DNA of 64,000 nucleotides, taken from contig MNCI01035760.1 in the NCBI GenBank assembly GCA_015680685.1, positions 78,937 through 142,936 on the forward strand. The letters are read 5' to 3'. The DNA is from Gnetum montanum. Taxonomy: Eukaryota; Streptophyta; Gnetopsida; Gnetales; Gnetaceae. Both the position numbers and the translations under genes were made by a program. The notes beneath the pieces were generated by a model that was not told where the DNA came from, ran no database searches, and saw only the letters and a list, made by a program, of their open reading frames with translations. Shown here in pieces: positions 58,650 through 64,000 of the stretch (positions are counted from its first letter, which is position 1; each line of letters begins with the position of its first letter).

Positions 58650-59791
58650 CTTGGTAGGAGATAATACCTTGTGTAAACGCTCCTTTGATGGAATACTATT
58701 AACTTGCATTGGTGGGGAGGAGGCATAAAAAATAGTTAGCGAAGTCCATGAGGGACTATGTGGAGGGCACATAGCTCCCAAGGCCATGCTAGCTAAGATT
58801 AGACACCTAGGGTATTACTAGCCTTGCATGGAATGTGATTTTTTTTGCTAGAGTCAAGACATGTGACAAGTGCCAACTTCATGCAAATCTCATGCATGTG
58901 TCACCTACCGAGTTGCACCCTACACAGATCATTTGGCCATTCCAGCGATGGGAACTAGATATCATAGGATCCATAACACCTACATCTTCCTCAGGGTATA
59001 CCTTCATCATTACTGCCATTGAGTACTTTACGAAGTGGGTAGAACCTATCCCCCTTAGGAAAACTACATCTCAGTAGGTTTGCCACTTCATCTTGGACAA
59101 CATTATAACAAGGTTTGGTCTTCCCATGACTATTGTGACAGATAACGAACCATAGTTTAGTAGTGCGGAAACCAAAACCTTCTGTAGCAACCTTGGCATT
59201 AGGCAATATTTCTCGTCACCATATTACCTGTAGGCTAATGGTCAAGTAGAAGCTACAAACAAGGCCATCATCAACTTGCTCAAAAGAATGCTTAGCAACA
59301 ACAAGAGGCGATGGCATGAGCAAATCCTCTATGTGCTCTAGACCTACTGTACAATGTGTAGGACGACTATAGATAAGACCCCCTATAGCCTAGTCTATGG
59401 ATCTGAAGCAATGTTGCCTCTTGAATTGCAGGTGCCATCACTGTGGATGATCCTTTCAAGTGTTGTAAATGAAGCCCAGAACAATGAGTCAAGGATCATT
59501 GACCTCGACTCCCTAGAGGAAGAGCATGCACAGACACTAGGTCGCATTGAATGGTATCAGGACAAGCAGCAGTAAAAGCATCATGCAAACCTACATGGAT
59601 AGCCAATTAAAAAAGGGGACCTAGTCCTCAAAGTTGTGTGTGAACATGTGGACAAGTTTTTAGTAAATTTGGAAGGTCCATTCATAGTCACAAGAGCCTA
59701 TGAGAATGGAGCCTTCAAGCTAGCAGACATCGATGGCAAAGAGTTTGCAAACCCTGTAAATCACCTGTACTTGAAGTTGTACTTCATCTGA
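58650..59791 (+). pseudogene. pol: Integrase of element 5
   Basis: HHCC region VHEGLCGGH (58747) and CDKCQ (58865). Core: RWELDIIGSI (D), IVTDNEP (D), NGQVEATNKAI (E), so the DD-E triad is present. Then TPYSLVYGSEA and a C-terminal part ending NHLYLKLYFI and TGA (59789-59791). Frame breaks at the poly-T of 58840 and several stops. Confidence 0.8.
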
Positions 59792-59799
59792 GGCAAAAG

Positions 59800-60240
59800 C
59801 AAGGTAAGCACCATAGTCTGCTATGACTATAAACTAGCAACCATAGTCCACCATGACTATAAACTAGCAACCATAGTTTGCCATGACTATAAACTGGCAC
59901 AGATAGTCTGCTATGACTATAAACTAGCAACCACACTCTGCCATGATTATAAACTAGCATAGATAGTTCGCTATGACTATAAACTAGCAACCATAGTTCG
60001 CCATGACTATAAACTAGCACAGATAGTCTGCCATGACTATAAACTGGCACAAAACATCTGCTATGATGAAAAACTAGCACAGACGGTCCACTACAATCTT
60101 AAACTAGCCCATCCACTGCCCGCTATGACAATAAACTAGCACAACGGTCTGCTAGAACCTTAAACTAGCATAGTGGTCTACTAGGACCTTGAACCAGTAC
60201 ATCAGATGATCTACCAGGACCTTAAACTAGGTTCGCGGCA
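59800..60240 (+). repeat. Tandem array iii of element 5 (30-bp unit)
   Basis: Unit GCAACCATAGTCTGCCATGACTATAAACTA-like, about 14 copies, later drifting to GTCTACTAGGACCTTAAACTAG-type. Follows the integrase stop directly. Confidence 0.9.
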
Positions 60241-61610
60241 CAACATTCCCAGCTCATAATTCACAACCATTCAAACAAGTGAGCGTGCATAGTGCTAACA
60301 CGGGGTGAAGTATTGCAGTTCTAGAATGCAGTTCATAAGAAAGCACCCTCTAGAATGAATGTGATGCCACTACCCCTAGCATCTTGTTGATCCTCCAGAT
60401 ATGTCCTTTGACATCTTTATGACCTTCCAAAGCTACTGCTACCATGGCCCATTGCCCTGGCAGTACCTTTCGTTGTCAGCACCTACTGCTGGAGCCCCAG
60501 CACTATTATGGCCCAGCCACAAAGTTGCTACCCTCCAACCCCCACCATTTCCCAAGCTTAAGATTTGTTTAGCTATTAGGCCTCTCACCTTACAGCTAAA
60601 CTGCATGATCTTTACCTTGGGCAGGGACTCCTAAGCACCTGCATCACCATAACTCCTAGCCCCCTCGGCGTTGATCCCTTTAGCCTGGCACTACCAAAGC
60701 CACTGTCGATCATCCTACTTTAGACGTTGCTTGCCTTAGCAATAGTACTTATCACTTTAGTGATGTCTAAAGTAAGTAAGACCTTTGCCTAACTGCATTT
60801 CATGGTTACATTTCTTTGTTCTACTTTCTATTGCGTTTGTAGGATACGGCCCAAGATGGCATTGGTCAAAGATGCATTTTTCTAGGAGAACAGGACACCA
60901 CATCATTTTGACATGATTGCTCTGATTAGCCTAGCTACTTGGGAGTGCACATCCTGCCCCTCCCCTTTTACCTTCATCATCTCGTTTCTCAAACCCACAT
61001 TTTCCCTTTTCACACCCCTTTTACAAGCTTTTTTGACACATGTAAAGCCCTCCGATATGCTCAACCACAAAGTCCATGATGCGCGTAATGCAACTCGTCA
61101 CATGGAAAGCATTTGTAGGCAGGTCAAAACCCCACATGGATGTAACGCAACTCATCCCAAGGAGAAAACACCTGTCCTGCAACAACAAGGTTGTTTGCAA
61201 ATGAATATGGCTAAACAGCAAAAGAAAAGCACAAAAGCGTAACAAAAAAAAGAGACAAAAAAATAAGAAGAAAGCGTGTGCCTAAAGCAAAGGGAACACT
61301 AGCTATTTCACAATTACCCCCTCCAAGTATTTTAATGAGAGGTCAAAAGACAGTAAAAGAGAAGATGTCCATGTGGGACAATTCCCTCACAAGCACTCCA
61401 ACAAGGAACCCTGCTAAGTTCATCTTACCTTTTCCTGAACTTGTCCCCTCAAGTCTACCTTTTCACCTTTCCACTATATGACTATCCTGTTACTCCCAAG
61501 CATAGCAAGGTGACTTTTGAGTAACCACCAGAGAGCAATGTTGGTAACTTGTCCTTCATGGTGTTTCGTATTCTTTGTCGACATCTATCAGGCGAATCCT
61601 CTAGACATCG
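60241..61610 (+). other. 3' untranslated stretch of element 5
   Basis: Colinear with 22001-23360; no gene recognised. Confidence 0.6.
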
Positions 61611-61612
61611 AC

Positions 61613-61624
61613 AAAGAGGGGCCA
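61613..61624 (+). promoter_or_regulatory. Polypurine tract of element 5
   Basis: AAAGAGGGGCCA two bases before the 3' LTR start TG. Confidence 0.75.
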
Positions 61625-61625
61625 G

Positions 61626-63478
61626 TGAAACACCATAAAATTTCAAGACCCTCATGCCTCACCAGGGTCTTCGAATTTAGGCAAGGACTTCCACAAGTGC
61701 AGCGTCATGATAGTTTGGTAGGAAAATGTAGACACTAAGGTTAGACTATCCAGTTCGATAAGTTTTCTATCTTTAGAGTTGATAGGCCCGATGGACTCTC
61801 CAGCCTGCCCACCTGGAAGATTCACCCAGCTGACAGTCTACTCAGAAAATATGCTAGGAGTTGCTGAAAGTTTGGGATAACCAAAGCAGTTCTGTAAGTT
61901 TTCTAGTGAAGAAGTTTTCTACGCTACGCTATGCTATGCAGCGTAGCAAGCCTCAAAGGATAGCTACTCAAGAGTCCAAGTGTGAACTAACAGAATCATT
62001 ACGAGACAAGTCAAAATTCAATCAACACAAGCTACTACGCTATGCTACACTACCTAGCGTAGCAAAGGTGAAGCAAAAAGGCCTAACTTGCCAAATGATT
62101 CCAATAAGAAAGTTGCACTTGGCAAACACTCTAGCCTCCAAAATCGGTTGCCTTGTTTAGCACCAAGCCTTAGAAAAGTTTCTTGCTAGAAGATGGCGGA
62201 TTAAAAAAAAGGTAGGATATGTTGGCTACTACATTGTGCTATGCTACATAGTGTAGCATAGTGTAGCAACTGTGTAAAAGTAGCAAGGGTGTTTCAAACA
62301 TAAGTTCAGCAGGTTCAAGGGCTTCCTGGCACAAGGGACAAAAGTTGTAGTTGTTAGCATGACCAAGCCTCAGACAAATTCTTTCAGCTCCAACACAAGT
62401 TTTAGTTAAAACCAATGGCTAAGCTATGCTATGCTATGTAGCGTAGCACCACGTAGCAAGCAGCCACTTATGCTACACAGCATGACTAACGCAACACTGG
62501 TACGGAAGCATCAAGACGTATTTGGGTAGTTCTAGAACTTGTAGATGTCAATTTTCTTCATTTTAACATCTCCTTAGTAGAATCAGCAATTTCACTCAAT
62601 CTTTCACACCCCCTTCTTAGCTCCGAAACAACATTGTTCCTATGCTTGACCCTGCTCGTAAGAGCAGGGAAGATGTAGTCCTAGAGCGTAAGCTCCATTT
62701 TTGTTTGCATTGTTAGCACACTAATCTTGGCACATACAATCCTGGAGGTATAATCACAACGTAGCCAAGTTCACGACCAACATTTCACACCTACATGGTA
62801 TAGGCACATCAGCATCTCATGGGATCCAAGACACGTGGCATCTAGGCCTCATTTCTCGCCTACTCCTGGCCCTATAAATACCCCAGAAAACAATGCTCAA
62901 AGCGTCAGCTTTTTTGTTAAAAGAGTTGGCATTTTTTGCAATGACAAGAGCAGTTGGCTTGTTGGCTTTTTGCATTGGCTAGTTGGCTTCTTAATTGGTT
63001 TCTTAGCAAATAGAGTTAGCTTCTTGTTGTAGTTGGCTTTGAAGTTGGCTCTTAGAAGGCATAGTTGACATTTTTCTTGAGCGCTTGAGTTACCTTTGAG
63101 TAATTAGTGCATCTCTAGCATTGTATAACCTCTTATACACCTTTCAAACAAGGCAAAGAATCGAATCTGTGACCTTGGGACAGTGCATTTTCTTACCTGA
63201 GTTTTTTTTTTTTGCTATTTCTTTACTATTATCATTGTTTTGCATCTTTTCCTTCATTTCTACATTTATTGATCATTGATTTACCTCTCTTGTCTTGCCC
63301 TCAAAATGATGTTTGCACAAGGTTAAGATACACTGACTAAGTCCCTATTAGATCGACCAGACAATTCAGGGCACCCCGTTTCTGTTTTCTCCAACACGGC
63401 CCTCACACGGATCCGAGGTTAAACTGTTCACCTGGCAACCTCTCAATGTTCTAGCCACTGATGTTTTCAATCATTACA
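61626..63478 (+). repeat. 3' LTR of element 5
   Basis: TGAAACACC...TCATTACA, colinear with 41629-43470. Hairpin blocks at about 61918-61950, 62030-62065, 62225-62275 and 62415-62465. ACACGTGGC (62831-62839) and TATAAATA (62873-62880) are intact here. Confidence 0.85.
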
Positions 63479-63483
63479 TTAGT

Positions 63484-63803
63484 CTATTGTTTACCTACTA
63501 GAATTATGAACAAGTTTATAAGTTCAGCCTCAGATTTTGTGCAAAAGTATAGTAAGAAAACTGATAAAGATAGAAGTTTCATGACTTTACTCATTAGAAG
63601 AGAAGCCGAAATGGATAGAGCTAAAGATAATTTATTAAAGAATTCTTCTAAAGTTAAAAAGAGGTTTGATAGAAAGGCTTTGAAAAGGACTTTCAAAATT
63701 GGTGATCTTGTATTATTATGGAATATGAATAAGCCAAATAAATGTTCAATAGTATGGACTAATCCATTTCAAATCAAGAGACAGTTATCAAAAGATACTT
63801 GCT
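63484..63803 (+). pseudogene. pol: Integrase C-terminal part of element 4
   Basis: YCLPTRIMNKFISSASDF, KKTDKDRSFMTLLIRREAEM, then FKIGDLVLLWNMNKP. It continues 41628 in the same frame after removing element 5 and one TTAGT. It matches 6825-7075 (minus) of element 2 and diverges after ACTTGC at 63803. Confidence 0.8.
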
Positions 63804-64000
63804 GATTGATGAGTGGCGAGGTATCCCTACACTTAACCATACGAACACAAGCGTACACGCACAATCAGGTCGAACTCCGCAGACTAAATGCCTTAACGCC
63901 ACAAGAAACACTTGGGGTTAATCGTTCGTTGTCTTCCCAGGCTTGCTTGTAAGTGTCACGGTGTATGGTTAAGCAAGTCTGAGGTATGTGATTTTTTTGG
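63804..64000. other. Foreign, more GC-rich sequence at the right edge
   Basis: Starts TGATTGATGAGTGGCGAGG right where element 4 stops matching element 2. It may be the 5' end (TG...) of a further LTR insertion; the other end is outside the window. It contains an inverted pair around TATGGTTAAG (63833-63844 and 63962-63972). No gene. Confidence 0.4.

Larger units (their letters stand above)
41629..63478 (+). mobile_element. Element 5: family-A Ty3/gypsy element, 21.9 kb
   Basis: It starts TGAAACACC and ends ATTACA with perfect 5-bp target copies TTAGT (41624-41628 and 63479-63483). LTRs are 1842 and 1853 bp. Same order as element 1, including the three tandem arrays and the antisense gene. 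It carries an inserted family-B LTR (49323-52101). It is the best preserved element of the window but still has stops in all genes. Confidence 0.9.
38325..63803 (+). mobile_element. Element 4: 5'-truncated family-B element, plus strand, hosting element 5
   Basis: It begins inside the protease region (about 38325) with no LTR, PBS or gag. It runs through aRNH, RT, RNase H and integrase, is split by element 5 at 41628/63479, and ends near 63803. The junction at 38320 with element 3 has no target copy and looks like a deletion or recombination joint. Confidence 0.75.

Noticed and set aside
59784-60080. 98-residue minus-strand frame with a 10-residue repeat (LVYSHGxLWL)
   Set aside because: It is the reverse reading of tandem array iii, whose 30-base unit automatically gives an open repeating frame.

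Overview
This 64 kb window looks like the repeat desert of a large land-plant nuclear genome. I infer a gymnosperm-type genome, with low confidence on the taxon. The support is AT-rich DNA, no intact host gene, and very long, old, nested Ty3/gypsy LTR retrotransposons of Tat/Ogre-like type with 1.8-2.9 kb LTRs, riddled with stops and frameshifts. Four single Ns mark assembly joins. || Layout: the window is two stacks of nested insertions. (0) 1 to about 1640 is a gag-like remnant on the minus strand. (C) A family-C element starts in its LTR near 2345-2425 and resumes at 33141. That LTR was split by element 2 (family B, minus strand, 2426-33135, TSD GCTAT/ACTAT). The integrase of element 2 was in turn split by element 1 (family A, plus, 7347-25109, TSD AGAAT). 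Family C continues as element 3 (33141 to about 38320) and is then abruptly joined to a 5'-truncated family-B element 4 (plus, about 38325-63803). The integrase of element 4 is split by element 5 (family A, plus, 41629-63478, perfect TSD TTAGT). Element 5 carries its own insertion, a family-B solo-LTR-like element 6 (49323-52101, TSD GTTAT), which holds a fragment of a pentatricopeptide-repeat (PPR) gene. || How the parts work together: family A is organised LTR, PBS, gag, protease, tandem array i, antisense gene, tandem array ii, RT, RNase H, archaeal-type RNase H (aRNH), integrase, tandem array iii, PPT, LTR. The striking part is the antisense gene (12695-17364 in element 1, 47997-55491 in element 5, a 3' fragment in element 3). 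It runs against the element, has its own TATA box, about eight exons with phase-consistent GT-AG junctions matched between copies, and an acidic tail. I do not recognise its product. It occupies the place where Ogre elements have their gag-pro/RT intron. || Family B is organised gag, protease, aRNH, RT, RNase H, integrase, so its extra RNase H lies upstream of RT, whereas family A has it downstream of RNase H. Both copies of B (elements 2 and 4) show this. Everything is degenerate, so functions are ancestral. Domain calls come from motif reading only; no database search was possible.
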